Shown in pieces: positions 1 through 8,465 of a stretch of 64,000 nucleotides of DNA. Made by a program: the position numbers and the translations under genes. Each line of letters starts with the position of its first letter. The stretch's first letter is position 1. The stretch covers positions 1,240,001 through 1,304,000 of the forward strand of contig NZ_JAPEMA010000001.1 in the NCBI RefSeq assembly GCF_026343185.1. Direction: 5' to 3'. Under the pieces are notes generated by a model that searched no databases, was not told the origin of the DNA, and saw only the letters and a list, made by a program, of their open reading frames with translations. Source of the stretch: Streptomyces sp. NBC_00091. GTDB taxonomy: Bacteria; Actinomycetota; Actinomycetes; Streptomycetales; Streptomycetaceae.

Positions 1-934
1 CGAGCTCGCCACGGCCCGCTCCGCGCTCGACTCCGAGAAGGCCACCGCCGGGCGCCTGGCCCGGGAGCAGTACCAGGGGGTCCGCGGCGGGAGCCTCTCC
101 CCGTACCTGCGGATGCTGCTCTCGGGGGATCCCCAGCAGGCCTTCGACCAGCGCCGGCTCGCCGCCCGCGAGGGCGCCCGGCGGGCCGGGGTCGTGGCGC
201 GGCTGGAGCGGGGCCGGGAGCAGGCGGGGGCGCTCGCCACCGCCGCCCGCAAGGCGCTGGACGACCAGGAGACCCTCGCCGTGCGGCAGAAGCGGGCCCA
301 GCAGGAGGTCACGGGCCGCCTCAAGGAGGTCGAGCGGCTGCTGGCGGCGCTCACCCCGGAGGAACTGGCCGGGCTCGGGGCGCGCGAGGCGGCCGTCACC
401 GCCGGGGCGCAGCGCGCGCTGGTGGACTCCGGCCGGCTGCCCGCCCGTACGGGTACGCCCACCGCCGCCGGCGGGGCCGCCCTGCGGTACGCGACGGCGC
501 AGATCGGCAAGCCGTACGTCTGGGGCGCCGAGGGCCCGGCCTCCTTCGACTGCTCCGGGCTGACCTCGAAGGCCTGGGAGCACGCCGGGCGGTCCATCCC
601 CCGGACCAGCCAGGAGCAGTGGGCACAGCTGCCGCGGGTGCCGCTGGACCGGCTGCGCCCGGGCGATCTGGTGGTCTACTTCCCCAAGGCCACGCACGTG
701 GCCCTCTACATCGGGGACGGCAAGGTGATCCAGGCTCCCCGCCCGGGCGCCACCGTGAAGGTCTCGCCCATCGCCGCGAACCCGCTCCTCGGGGCGGTCC
801 GCCCGGATCCGGACGGGACCCCGCTCGAGGAGTTCACCCCGCCGCCGCTGCCCGAGGCCGCGACGGCGGGGGACGACACGGGCTATTCGGCGGAAGCGGA
901 GCCGGAGGCGGAGGAGGAGACCTCCGCCAGGTAG
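1..934 (+). CDS. NlpC/P60 family cell-wall hydrolase, 5'-truncated by the window
   Basis: The reading frame is open from base 2, so the N-terminus, probably with a signal peptide, lies outside the window. The first ~130 visible residues are charged and helical, like the coiled-coil region before NlpC/P60 domains in secreted Streptomyces endopeptidases (RipA type). The NlpC/P60 domain follows, with the catalytic Cys in DCSGL and the His in THVALYIGDG. Known members cleave the gamma-D-Glu/diamino acid bond in stem peptides. The tail is rich in Glu, Ala and Pro. The last 52 bases overlap the convergent monooxygenase gene. The family is clear; substrate and export are inferred. Confidence 0.9.
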   Translation, partial: ELATARSALDSEKATAGRLAREQYQGVRGGSLSPYLRMLLSGDPQQAFDQRRLAAREGARRAGVVARLERGREQAGALATAARKALDDQETLAVRQKRAQQEVTGRLKEVERLLAALTPEELAGLGAREAAVTAGAQRALVDSGRLPARTGTPTAAGGAALRYATAQIGKPYVWGAEGPASFDCSGLTSKAWEHAGRSIPRTSQEQWAQLPRVPLDRLRPGDLVVYFPKATHVALYIGDGKVIQAPRPGATVKVSPIAANPLLGAVRPDPDGTPLEEFTPPPLPEAATAGDDTGYSAEAEPEAEEETSAR

Positions 935-2145
935 TCCGCCGTGTCCTCGGGGTCGTAGAAGTACGCGTCGAAGTCGGCCGGGTTGTCGAAGCCGTTGGCG
1001 AATCGATCCGCCACCGGCTGGAGCTGCCCGGCCGCGCCGATCAGGTTCAGCACGTGCTCCGGCGGGACGCCCAGCATGGCGTTCGTCCACTGGGTGACCG
1101 GCTTGCCGGTGGTGAACCAGTACTTGTCGAAGGTCGCCTTCATCCACGCCTCGTCGAACGGCTTGTCGCCGTGCATGAGGATCGAGGAGAGGTACGAGGC
1201 CGCGCACTTGGCCGCCGCGTTCGAGCCCTGGCCGGTGATCGGGTCGTTCGCCACGACCACGTCCGCGACGCCCAGGACCAGGCCCCCGCCGGGAAGGCGG
1301 CCGATGGGGTTGCGGACCACCGGGGTGTAGCGGCCGGAGAGGGTGCCGCCCGCGTCCGTGAGCTCGGCCTTCCTCGCCCGCGCGTACTCCCACGGGGTGT
1401 ACTTCTCCATCAGCTCCAGCGTCAGCGCCAGGTGCTCGGCCGGGTCGTTGACCCCGGTGAAGACGTCCAGCGGTCCGCCCGGGAGGCCCTCCCAGAACAG
1501 GATGTCGGCCCGCCCCGAGGTGGTCAGGGTGGGCATGACGAACAGCTCGCCGACGCCAGGGACCAGGTTGCAGCGCACGGCCTCGGTGTCCGGGTGCTCG
1601 GGGCGCGGCTCGAGCCCGTGCACGTACGAGACGGCCAGCGCGCGCTGCGGGGCGTCGTAGGGGGAGCGTGCCTCGTCCCGCCCGAACATCGACACCAGCT
1701 CGCCCTTGCCGGCGGCGACGAGCACGAGGTCGTACGTACGGGAGAAGAAGTCCAGGTCGGCGACGGACGCGCCGTGGATGACCAGCTGTCCGCCGCGCTG
1801 GGTGAAGGTGTCGAGCCAGCCGGCCATCTTCACGCGCTGGTCCACGGACTGCGCGGGGGCCTTGAGGCGGCCGAGCCAGTCGATGGGGCGGGAGCCGTCG
1901 GGGGCGGCGACCGAGACGCCCAGGCCCCGGATCTTCGGGGCCTGCTGCTCCCAGAAGTTCAGCTGGAGGTCCCGCTCGTGGCGGAGCGCCGTGTCGAACA
2001 TGCACTGCGTGGACATGACCCGTCCGGTGCGGATCTCGTCCGCGGTCCGGTTGGACATGAGGGTGATCTCGTACCCCTTCGCCTGGAGGCCGAGGGCGAG
2101 CTGGAGACCGGACTGGCCGGCCCCGACGACGAGTATCTTGCGCAT
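883..2145 (-). CDS. StyA-like styrene/indole monooxygenase family flavoprotein
   Basis: A 420-residue protein that opens with a Rossmann FAD-binding motif (GAGQSGLQLALGL) at residues 8-20. It carries the later FAD-contacting stretch NDPITGQGSNAAAKCA, characteristic of the StyA (styrene monooxygenase, group E) family. Such enzymes epoxidise aromatic alkenes or oxidise indole with FADH2 supplied by a separate reductase. No reductase gene (StyB type) is visible next to it. It follows cvnD on the same strand after 76 bases, so it may be read from the conservon operon. The substrate is unknown. The Ser/Ala/Glu-rich C-terminus overlaps the NlpC/P60 gene. Confidence 0.85.
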   Translation of the reverse strand: MRKILVVGAGQSGLQLALGLQAKGYEITLMSNRTADEIRTGRVMSTQCMFDTALRHERDLQLNFWEQQAPKIRGLGVSVAAPDGSRPIDWLGRLKAPAQSVDQRVKMAGWLDTFTQRGGQLVIHGASVADLDFFSRTYDLVLVAAGKGELVSMFGRDEARSPYDAPQRALAVSYVHGLEPRPEHPDTEAVRCNLVPGVGELFVMPTLTTSGRADILFWEGLPGGPLDVFTGVNDPAEHLALTLELMEKYTPWEYARARKAELTDAGGTLSGRYTPVVRNPIGRLPGGGLVLGVADVVVANDPITGQGSNAAAKCAASYLSSILMHGDKPFDEAWMKATFDKYWFTTGKPVTQWTNAMLGVPPEHVLNLIGAAGQLQPVADRFANGFDNPADFDAYFYDPEDTADYLAEVSSSASGSASAE

Positions 2146-2185
2146 CTCACGTTCTCGATTCGGGGTTTCGGTTCTTCGGGTCGTT

Positions 2186-2215
2186 CCGTGGCGTGCCGTG
2201 CCGTGCCGTGCCGTG
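2186..2215. repeat. 5-bp tandem repeat, six units of (C/G)CGTG
   Basis: Six consecutive pentamers, CCGTG with one GCGTG, lie between cvnD and the StyA-like gene. Such a simple repeat could change length by slippage and so alter the spacer between the two genes. No function is implied by the sequence alone. Confidence 0.6.
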
Positions 2216-2221
2216 GCGCGC

Positions 2222-2857
2222 TTATGCGGGCGTGGCGTCCAGCGCGTGGCCCACCAGGGTGAGCAGGGACTCCACGACCGTGGCCCGGCTCCGCGCGTCC
2301 ATGATCACGACGGGGACGTGCGGCGGGATGGTGAGCGCCTCCCGCACGTCCTCCACCTCGTAGGAGCGCGAGCCCTCGAAGTGGTTGACGGCGACCGCGT
2401 AGGGCAGCCCGCAGCTCTCGAAGTAGTCGAGCGCGGGGAAGCAGTCGCGCAGCCGGCGCGTGTCGGCCAGGACCAGGCCGCCGATGGCACCGCGTACGAG
2501 GTCGTCCCACATGAACCAGAACCGCTCCTGGCCGGGGGTCCCGTACACGTAGAGCACGAGGTCGTCGTCGAGGGTGATGCGGCCGAAGTCCATCGCGACG
2601 GTGGTCGTGCTCTTGTCCGGGGTCCCGGTCAGGTCGTCGGTGGGGACGCTGGCCTGGGTCATCACCGCTTCGGTGCGCAGCGGGGTGATCTCGGAGACGG
2701 AGGACACGAAGGTGGTCTTGCCGACGCCGAAGCCGCCCGCGACCAGCACCTTGACGGCGACGGGCGCGCGGGAACGGTCGTACTGCCAGGGCTGGACGGG
2801 CTCGTCGTCGACGATCCCGGCGACGTCTGCGACGACGTCAGAGACGGCGGAGGCCAC
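2222..2857 (-). CDS. cvnD: CvnD-type small GTP-binding protein of a conservon
   Basis: A 211-residue Ras/Mgl-like GTPase. The P-loop GGFGVGKTT lies at about residues 41-49, a switch/G3-like region YVYGTPGQERF near 104-114, and the base-specificity motif is the NH(F)E type (AVNHFEGSR) in place of NKxD. This matches the CvnD family, the last gene of the Streptomyces conservons, where four proteins form a membrane complex likened to a G-protein-coupled receptor. GTG start; it overlaps the 3' end of cvnC by 20 bases. The upstream signal is unknown. Confidence 0.93.
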   Translation of the reverse strand: MASAVSDVVADVAGIVDDEPVQPWQYDRSRAPVAVKVLVAGGFGVGKTTFVSSVSEITPLRTEAVMTQASVPTDDLTGTPDKSTTTVAMDFGRITLDDDLVLYVYGTPGQERFWFMWDDLVRGAIGGLVLADTRRLRDCFPALDYFESCGLPYAVAVNHFEGSRSYEVEDVREALTIPPHVPVVIMDARSRATVVESLLTLVGHALDATPA

Positions 2858-3227
2858 TGAGCACCCTTTCCAGCAGCGCGCGCTCGGGCCGGCCGCTGCC
2901 GTGGCCCGTGCCGTAGACGCGTATCCGGCCCTGGTCGGCGAGGTCGCTGACGAGGACCCGGACCACGCCGAGCGGCAGCTTCAGCAGGGCGGATATCTCG
3001 GCGATGGTGCGCATCCGGCGGCAGACCTCGACTATGGCGCGCATCTCGGGCATGCGGTCGGGCGTCTGCGTCTTGGCCGGGGCGCCGTCCAGGGCGGCGA
3101 CGAACGTCTCCACCAGCAGCACCTGCGTGAAGCGGGTGCGGCCGCCCGTGAGGGAGTACGGGCGGACGCGGGCGGGGCGGCGGTCGGCGCCGCGTATCGG
3201 CAGCCGGTCGGAGGCCGTACTCCTCAC
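2838..3227 (-). CDS. cvnC: CvnC-type DUF742 protein
   Basis: A 129-residue DUF742 protein, third gene of the conservon. The N-terminus is basic and Arg-rich. The body resembles a winged-helix segment (IVEVCRRMRTIAEISALLKLPLGVVRVLVSDLADQG), as usual for DUF742. CvnC proteins interact with the CvnB/CvnA partners in S. coelicolor conservons. Its start overlaps the cvnB stop by 4 bases (ATGA type), so translation is probably coupled. The exact biochemical role of DUF742 is not settled. Confidence 0.92.
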   Translation of the reverse strand: MRSTASDRLPIRGADRRPARVRPYSLTGGRTRFTQVLLVETFVAALDGAPAKTQTPDRMPEMRAIVEVCRRMRTIAEISALLKLPLGVVRVLVSDLADQGRIRVYGTGHGSGRPERALLERVLSGLRRL

Positions 3228-3700
3228 GGGGTCTTCTCCATCGACTGGCGCAGCTCACTGCGGACTTCGGGGGTCAGGACGTGGCCGGCGCGGCCGACGA
3301 ACAGGGCCATGTGGTAGGCGACGACGCTCATGTCGCAGTCGGGCGTGGCGTGCACGCCGAGCAGGGAGCCGTCGCTGATGGACATGACGAAGACGGAGCC
3401 GTTCTCCATGGCCACCATGGTCTGCTTGACCGTGCCGAACTCCATGAGGGCGGCCGCACCGGTGGTGAGGCTGCCGAGCCCGGACACGATGGTGGCGAGG
3501 TCGGCCGAGGCGCCGCGGGGGCCCTTGGGCCGGTCCCCCTGCGGGGATTCCGCCGCCGGTTCCGAGGAGAGCAGCAGCAGCCCGTCCGAGGACACGACGG
3601 CCACGGAGTTGACCCCGGGCACCTCCTCGACCAGGTCGGTCAGCAGCCACTGCAGGTTGCGGGCCTGGGTGCTCAGTCCGTACGTACTGGGCGCGGTCAT
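3224..3700 (-). CDS. cvnB: CvnB-type Roadblock/LC7 domain protein
   Basis: A 158-residue Roadblock/LC7 protein (NLQWLLTDLVEEVPGVNSVAVVSSDGLLL at the N-terminal side), the family that acts as regulator or GAP-like partner for small MglA/CvnD GTPases. A Pro/Gly-rich insert lies at about residues 50-65. The start overlaps the cvnA stop by 4 bases and its stop overlaps the cvnC start, giving the tight cvnA-B-C-D order. In conservon models the protein couples the CvnA kinase to the CvnD GTPase; that role is inferred here from family and synteny. Confidence 0.93.
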   Translation of the reverse strand: MTAPSTYGLSTQARNLQWLLTDLVEEVPGVNSVAVVSSDGLLLLSSEPAAESPQGDRPKGPRGASADLATIVSGLGSLTTGAAALMEFGTVKQTMVAMENGSVFVMSISDGSLLGVHATPDCDMSVVAYHMALFVGRAGHVLTPEVRSELRQSMEKTP

Positions 3701-6700
3701 GTGCGGGCCTCCTGTGCGGTGTCCCCCTGGTCGGTGTGCCCCTGGCCTCGATCCGGCGGGCCTTGCGGGTCCTGCGGGTCGTGCCGGTCCTGTCGGCCCT
3801 GTCGGTCCTGCGCGAGTTCCGCCGCGACGACCCGGCGCCCGTCCTGGGCGCCCTGGTAGAACCCGCCGAGGCGGCGGCGCAGTTCCTCGGCGTCGACCCG
3901 GCGCGGCTCGGGGCGGGCCGCCGCGGGGTTTCCGGTGGCGGGGGCCGCCACGGAGCGCGGGGTGCGCTTGGGGAGGCCCTTGGCGGTGACGGGCTCGGTG
4001 GCGGGCTCGGCCATGGGCTCGGGGTGGCTGCCCTGGCGGGGGACGAAGCCGTCCTCCGCGTCGGCCGCCCGCCGGTGGCCGGAGTCGTCGGAGTCGTCGG
4101 GTACGGCCCCGGCGTCGGCTGCGGCGTCGGCCGCCTCGGGGTCGAAGGCCTCGGCCAGGGTGACGACCTTGGCGGGCTCGGCCTCGGCGGTCGCCGGCTC
4201 GGGGGCCGACGCCGTGAAGATCTGCTCCGCCGGCGGCAGCTGCGCGTCCTCGGAGGCCGCGGCGGCGGGCGCGGGCTTCGTGAAGGCCCCGGGCCCGAAG
4301 GCCTCCGCGACCAGGGACCCGGCGTCGAAGGGCTCGGAGTCGTAGGCCTCGGACTCCGACTCGAGGTCGTCGGCCTCGGCGGACCCCTCGAACCCAGTAG
4401 ACCCATCGGACCCGGTAGACCCGTCGGCCCCGGCAGCCCCGGCGTCGAAGGCCTCGGCCTCAGCCTCGGTGGCCTCCGCGTCGAAGGCCTCGGCCAGAGT
4501 GACCACCTCGACGGCCGCCGGCTCCACACCCGGCTCCACGCCCGACTCGGGCTGCGGATCGGGCTGCGGTGCGGGCACGCGCAGCCGCGGCGGCAGGGTG
4601 TTCTCGTTGGCCTCGGCGACCACCCCGGGCAGCTGGAACGCGGGGGCGCCCGGCGTGGCCAGGGTGTGGACCGGGGAGGCCGGCGTCTGGACCGGGCCGG
4701 CCGGCAGCAGCGCCGCGGGGACGACGACCAGGGCCTCGGTCCCGCCGTGGCGCCCGGCGCGCAGCTCGGCGCTCACGCCGTGGCGTGCCGCGAGCCGCCC
4801 GGCGACGTACAGGCCGAGTCCCAGGCCGTGCTCGGCCTCGGGCTCCTCGTCGTAGGCGTCGGGGGTGGAGAGGCGGGCGTTCAGGGAGGCCAGCCGGTCC
4901 TCGGTGACGCCGATGCCCGCGTCCACGACGGACAGGACGACGGCGCCGGAGTCCTCCAGCCGGCCGGACACCTTCACCTTGGCGTCGGGCGGGGAGAAGG
5001 TCGTGGCGTTCTCGAGCAGTTCCGCCAGGACGTGGGAGATGTCGTCGGCGGCGTGCCCGGCGACCTGGGTGTAGGAGGGCAGGGCCGTGAGGTCGACGCG
5101 CTCGTAGCGCTCGATCTCGCTGACGGCGGCCCGCATGACGTCGATCAGCGGGACGGGCAGGCTCTGCCCGTGGCCGTGCTCCTGTCCGGCGAGGACCAGC
5201 AGGTTCTCGTTGTGGCGGCGCATGACCGTCGCCAGGTGGTCGAGCTTGAAGAGGGTGGCGAGCCGGTCCGGGTCGCCTTCCTTGGACTCCAGTTCCTCGA
5301 TGACCACCAGCTGGCGTTCGACGAGGCCGAGGGTGCGCAGGGAGAGGGAGACGGAGGTCGTCGACATGATGCGGCGGTGCTCCTCCAGCCCCGCGCGCAG
5401 CTGCGCCAGCTCCTGCTCCAGGGCCTCGCGGCCGGTGGAGAGGGCCTCGTTGCGGCCGATGAGGCGGCGCCGGTCGGCGTCGAGCCCGGCGATCCGGGTG
5501 TGCAGGGCCACCGTCTGGTCCCGCACCGCGTTCAGGTGGCCCACGACCTGGGCGAACTCGTCGTTGCGGCCGGTGAAGCGGACGGGCTCCTGCGAGCCCT
5601 CGGGGGTCGCGAGCCGTTCGGCGCCCCGGCGCAGCACCGACAGCGGCCGGGTCAGGGACCGGGCGATGGCGGTGGAGAAGCCGACGACGAAGAGGAAGAG
5701 GACGCCGAGGGCGGCGGCCATCAGCTCCAGCCGGGTCACGTCGTCGTCGCGCAGGGTGGCGAGGGCGGTGGCCCGCTGGCCGGCGAGGGTGGACTCAACC
5801 GAGCGCATGCGGTCGATGCGGGCGGTGAGGGCGGTGCCCACGGCGCCGGCGTCGGTGGCCCTGCGCTCGGCCGGGGTCAGGGTGGGCCGCTCGGTGAGCC
5901 GCTTGAGGTGGTCGTCGGCGGCCTTGACCTCGGGGCCGGTGACGGTGGCGGCGAGGGTCTGGCGTACGTCGGGCCGGGCGGCCCGGGTGAAGTCGTCGAG
6001 GGCGGCCTGTTCCCGTACGCGGGAGCGCTGGGCGGCGCCGCTGAGCTCGTCGGCGAGGGCGGAGTTCGGAGGCTGCTCGCCGCGGGGGACGGCCAGGGCG
6101 GCGAGCAGCAGTCCGCGGGTGGCCGAGGCCTGGTCCACGGCCTGGCCCAGGGGGGCCATGGGCCGGGTGACGGCCAGGGCCGCCTCGGCGCGCGGCGGGG
6201 TGAGTTCGGCGAGGCGGTCGCCGGGCGCGAGGAGTTCGGCGATCAGGCCCGCGTAGGCCTGGTGGGCGGCTAGGGCGCTGCCCTTGCCGTCCACGGCCTC
6301 GGCGCGGACGGCCTTGACCTTGCCGAGGGCGCGCGCGAGTTCCGCGTCGGCCTCCGGCTTGAGTTCGGTGATCTGCCGGTCGGTGCGCGTGGTGCGCTCG
6401 TCGACGGGGGCCTTGGCGTTGCCCGGCCGGCCCTTGGCCACGTACTCGACGACGGCGTCGCGCTCGTCGCCGAGGAGGTGGCCCAGGGTGAGGGCGTGCC
6501 TGGTCTGTTCCGCAAGGGTGACCAGGCGTTGGGAGTCGTTCAGTTCCCTCGTGGCGGAGACGACGGCGGGGGCGCCGGCCGCGAGGACGGTGAGTCCGGC
6601 GACTGCTACTCCGACCACCAGCCTGCTGCGGACGCGGACGCGCCGTCCTGCGTTGGCGGGTCCGTCGGCGCTGGCGGTGCCGTTCTTCCGAGACCGCTTC

Positions 6701-6720
6701 TTCTGCACCGGTGCTCGCAA
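3697..6720 (-). CDS. cvnA: CvnA-type nitrate/nitrite-sensor-like histidine kinase
   Basis: A 1007-residue membrane protein, first gene of the conservon. An N-terminal TM segment at about residues 32-52 is followed by a NIT-like extracellular region (to about 320) and a second TM (MAAALGVLFLFVVGFSTAIA). HAMP, a coiled coil, and a HATPase domain with N-box ELLENATTFSPP and glycine boxes VVDAGIGV and GLGLGLYVAGRL follow. No canonical HisKA H-box was recognised before the ATPase domain, as in other CvnA proteins. The last ~330 residues are an Ala/Glu/Asp/Pro-rich low-complexity tail, probably disordered. Ligand unknown. Confidence 0.93.
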   Translation of the reverse strand: MRAPVQKKRSRKNGTASADGPANAGRRVRVRSRLVVGVAVAGLTVLAAGAPAVVSATRELNDSQRLVTLAEQTRHALTLGHLLGDERDAVVEYVAKGRPGNAKAPVDERTTRTDRQITELKPEADAELARALGKVKAVRAEAVDGKGSALAAHQAYAGLIAELLAPGDRLAELTPPRAEAALAVTRPMAPLGQAVDQASATRGLLLAALAVPRGEQPPNSALADELSGAAQRSRVREQAALDDFTRAARPDVRQTLAATVTGPEVKAADDHLKRLTERPTLTPAERRATDAGAVGTALTARIDRMRSVESTLAGQRATALATLRDDDVTRLELMAAALGVLFLFVVGFSTAIARSLTRPLSVLRRGAERLATPEGSQEPVRFTGRNDEFAQVVGHLNAVRDQTVALHTRIAGLDADRRRLIGRNEALSTGREALEQELAQLRAGLEEHRRIMSTTSVSLSLRTLGLVERQLVVIEELESKEGDPDRLATLFKLDHLATVMRRHNENLLVLAGQEHGHGQSLPVPLIDVMRAAVSEIERYERVDLTALPSYTQVAGHAADDISHVLAELLENATTFSPPDAKVKVSGRLEDSGAVVLSVVDAGIGVTEDRLASLNARLSTPDAYDEEPEAEHGLGLGLYVAGRLAARHGVSAELRAGRHGGTEALVVVPAALLPAGPVQTPASPVHTLATPGAPAFQLPGVVAEANENTLPPRLRVPAPQPDPQPESGVEPGVEPAAVEVVTLAEAFDAEATEAEAEAFDAGAAGADGSTGSDGSTGFEGSAEADDLESESEAYDSEPFDAGSLVAEAFGPGAFTKPAPAAAASEDAQLPPAEQIFTASAPEPATAEAEPAKVVTLAEAFDPEAADAAADAGAVPDDSDDSGHRRAADAEDGFVPRQGSHPEPMAEPATEPVTAKGLPKRTPRSVAAPATGNPAAARPEPRRVDAEELRRRLGGFYQGAQDGRRVVAAELAQDRQGRQDRHDPQDPQGPPDRGQGHTDQGDTAQEART

Positions 6721-7087
6721 TCCTGTACGTGTGCTCGTGCTCGTCTACTCGTGTGGCCGAGGTAACGGCCGGTCAACAAGTAAACGCCCCCTGCCCCCTC
6801 GTACCGCCTCAGACCTTCGCAGTGTGTTGGGAGGAGAGCCGCACATCGCCCACCCGGCCACTCGAAGGAGTGAACATCACGGAGGAGTGGCCGACCAACT
6901 CGGGCACCGCGTGTCAGAGGCCCGCCATGGGCGGGTGGTTGAAAGAACGAGCCGGGCTTTGGCAGTATGCCCGCCCACATCTCGCGGGGAGCGTGCGGGC
7001 GGGGCCGTCCGGCGGCCCGGCCCGCCATTCCGGGCATTGGTACGGACCTTCCGGGCTCCCGGAGCCCCCGCCGGGCAGAATGTCCGC
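6721..7087. promoter_or_regulatory. Divergent intergenic region between cvnA and the PP2C-like gene
   Basis: These 367 bases should hold the promoters of the cvn operon (minus strand) and the PP2C-like gene (plus strand). A TTGACC hexamer on the minus strand (6771-6776) resembles a -35 element, but no good -10 follows at 16-19 bp. On the plus side CAGAAT lies 7-8 bases before the ATG at 7088. No coding sequence with convincing codon use was seen. Confidence 0.4.
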
Positions 7088-7861
7088 ATGCGCATCGACC
7101 TCGCCTCGGAACCCGGCAACCCGGAACACCCCAATGAGGACTGGGTGTCGGCCGCGACACCTGCGTCGGGAGGCGGCGTCGTGATCGTCCTGGACGGAGT
7201 CACCCCGCCGCGCGGGGACGACGGCTGCGTGCACGGAGTGCCCTGGTTCTCCGCCCGGCTCGGCGGCCGATTGACCGAACTGTCCGGATCGCGGCGGGAC
7301 ATGCCCCTGGAGCGGGTCCTGGCCCGGGCCATCGCGGACACCGCCGACGCCCACCGCGACACCTGTGACCTTTCTCACGTCCGGACCCCGCAGGCGACGG
7401 TGGCCATGGTGCGCTGGGACGAGGCGTACGTGGAGCACCTGGTGCTCTCGGACTCCGTACTGCTGCTCCGCGGACCCGGCGGTGCGGTCACCCCGGTGCT
7501 CGACGACCGGCTGGACCGGGTGCCGCGCGAGGTGCTCGGCTCGGTGGCGGCGACCGACGCGCTGCGCAATGCCGACGGGGGCTTCTTCACCGCGGCCGCG
7601 GACCCGGCGGTGGCGGCCCGGGCGGTCACCGGGCGCACCCCGCGCGCCGAGGTGCGGGCGGTGGCGGCGCTCACGGACGGGGCGAGCCGCTGGACGGACA
7701 CCTTCGGGGAGGGCGACTGGGCGGCCTGCCTGGACGTGCTGCGCAAGGAGGGCGCGCAGGGGCTGATCGGGCGGGTCCGGGCCGTGGAGTCGGATCCGCT
7801 GCGCCCGTCGGCCCGGTACAAGCGGCACGACGACGCCTCGGCGGTCTACGCGGAGCTGTGA
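7088..7861 (+). CDS. PP2C-like (PPM family) phosphatase domain protein
   Basis: A 257-residue soluble protein. The N-terminal NEDW, the segment VIVLDGVTPP near residue 38 and ALTDGASRW near 200 match the Asp positions that hold metal ions in PP2C-type Ser/Thr phosphatases, although the usual DGxGG is altered to DGVTP. It may therefore be an atypical or weakly active member. The ATG at 7088 is preferred because homologous sequence begins there; no clear ribosome binding site is seen and the message could be leaderless. It is monocistronic and convergent with the MarR gene. Confidence 0.75.
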   Translation: MRIDLASEPGNPEHPNEDWVSAATPASGGGVVIVLDGVTPPRGDDGCVHGVPWFSARLGGRLTELSGSRRDMPLERVLARAIADTADAHRDTCDLSHVRTPQATVAMVRWDEAYVEHLVLSDSVLLLRGPGGAVTPVLDDRLDRVPREVLGSVAATDALRNADGGFFTAAADPAVAARAVTGRTPRAEVRAVAALTDGASRWTDTFGEGDWAACLDVLRKEGAQGLIGRVRAVESDPLRPSARYKRHDDASAVYAEL

Positions 7862-7879
7862 GGGCCCGGCCGGGGGCTG

Positions 7880-8320
7880 CTACTCCTCGCCGGAGTTCAG
7901 CTGGTTGAGCAGTCTGGCGAGTTCCGCCACCTCGCCCCGGTCCCAGTCGGCCAGTTTGCGCATGTACTGCTCGCGCCGGGCTCCCCGTACGCGCAGGAAG
8001 CGGGTCCGGCCCTCCTCCGTCAGCCCGACGAGAAAGGCGCGGCCGTCGGCGGGGTCCGGCTCGCGGGCCACCAGGCCCAGCACCTCCAGGGCCCGCAGCT
8101 GGCGGCTCATGGTGGCCTTGCCGACCCCGAAGTAGGCGGCCAGCTCGGTGGCCCGCTGGCGGCCGGCGGCCTCCAGCCGGACGAGCAGCCCGTACGCGGC
8201 CGGCTCCAGCTCGGGGTGCAGGGCGCGGGCCATCTCGCCGGAGGAGGCGCGGGCGCGCCGCAGGAAGACGGACAGCTCCCGCTCCAGGGCGAGGAACTCC
8301 TGGTCTTCGCTGCCGTGCAC
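7880..8320 (-). CDS. MarR family transcriptional regulator
   Basis: A 146-residue winged-helix protein: helix-turn-helix segment ATELAAYFGVGKATMSRQLRALEVLGLV (about residues 57-84) and the wing REPDPADGRAFLVGLTEEG, with the conserved Asp-x-Arg, typical of MarR dimers. GTG start with GGGAG about 6 bases upstream. It stands alone, convergent with the PP2C-like gene and 145 bases downstream of lon on the same strand. No inverted repeat that could be its own operator was recognised, so its target and ligand are unknown. Confidence 0.88.
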   Translation of the reverse strand: MHGSEDQEFLALERELSVFLRRARASSGEMARALHPELEPAAYGLLVRLEAAGRQRATELAAYFGVGKATMSRQLRALEVLGLVAREPDPADGRAFLVGLTEEGRTRFLRVRGARREQYMRKLADWDRGEVAELARLLNQLNSGEE

Positions 8321-8465
8321 GTGCCGCTCCCATCAGTGGTGGGGCGCGCCGTGGCAACCCCTGTACGGGACCAGTATTTCGCAGCGGGCAGGCCGACGGC
8401 CCGGGGCCCCGCCGATGAGGGTTCCCGGGCCGTCGGCGCGCGCACCCACAGGGGTGCCCGGCCGG

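Noticed and set aside
3736..6273. Plus-strand open frame opposite cvnA
   Set aside because: Gly/Arg/Val-rich shadow of the cvnA coding sequence.
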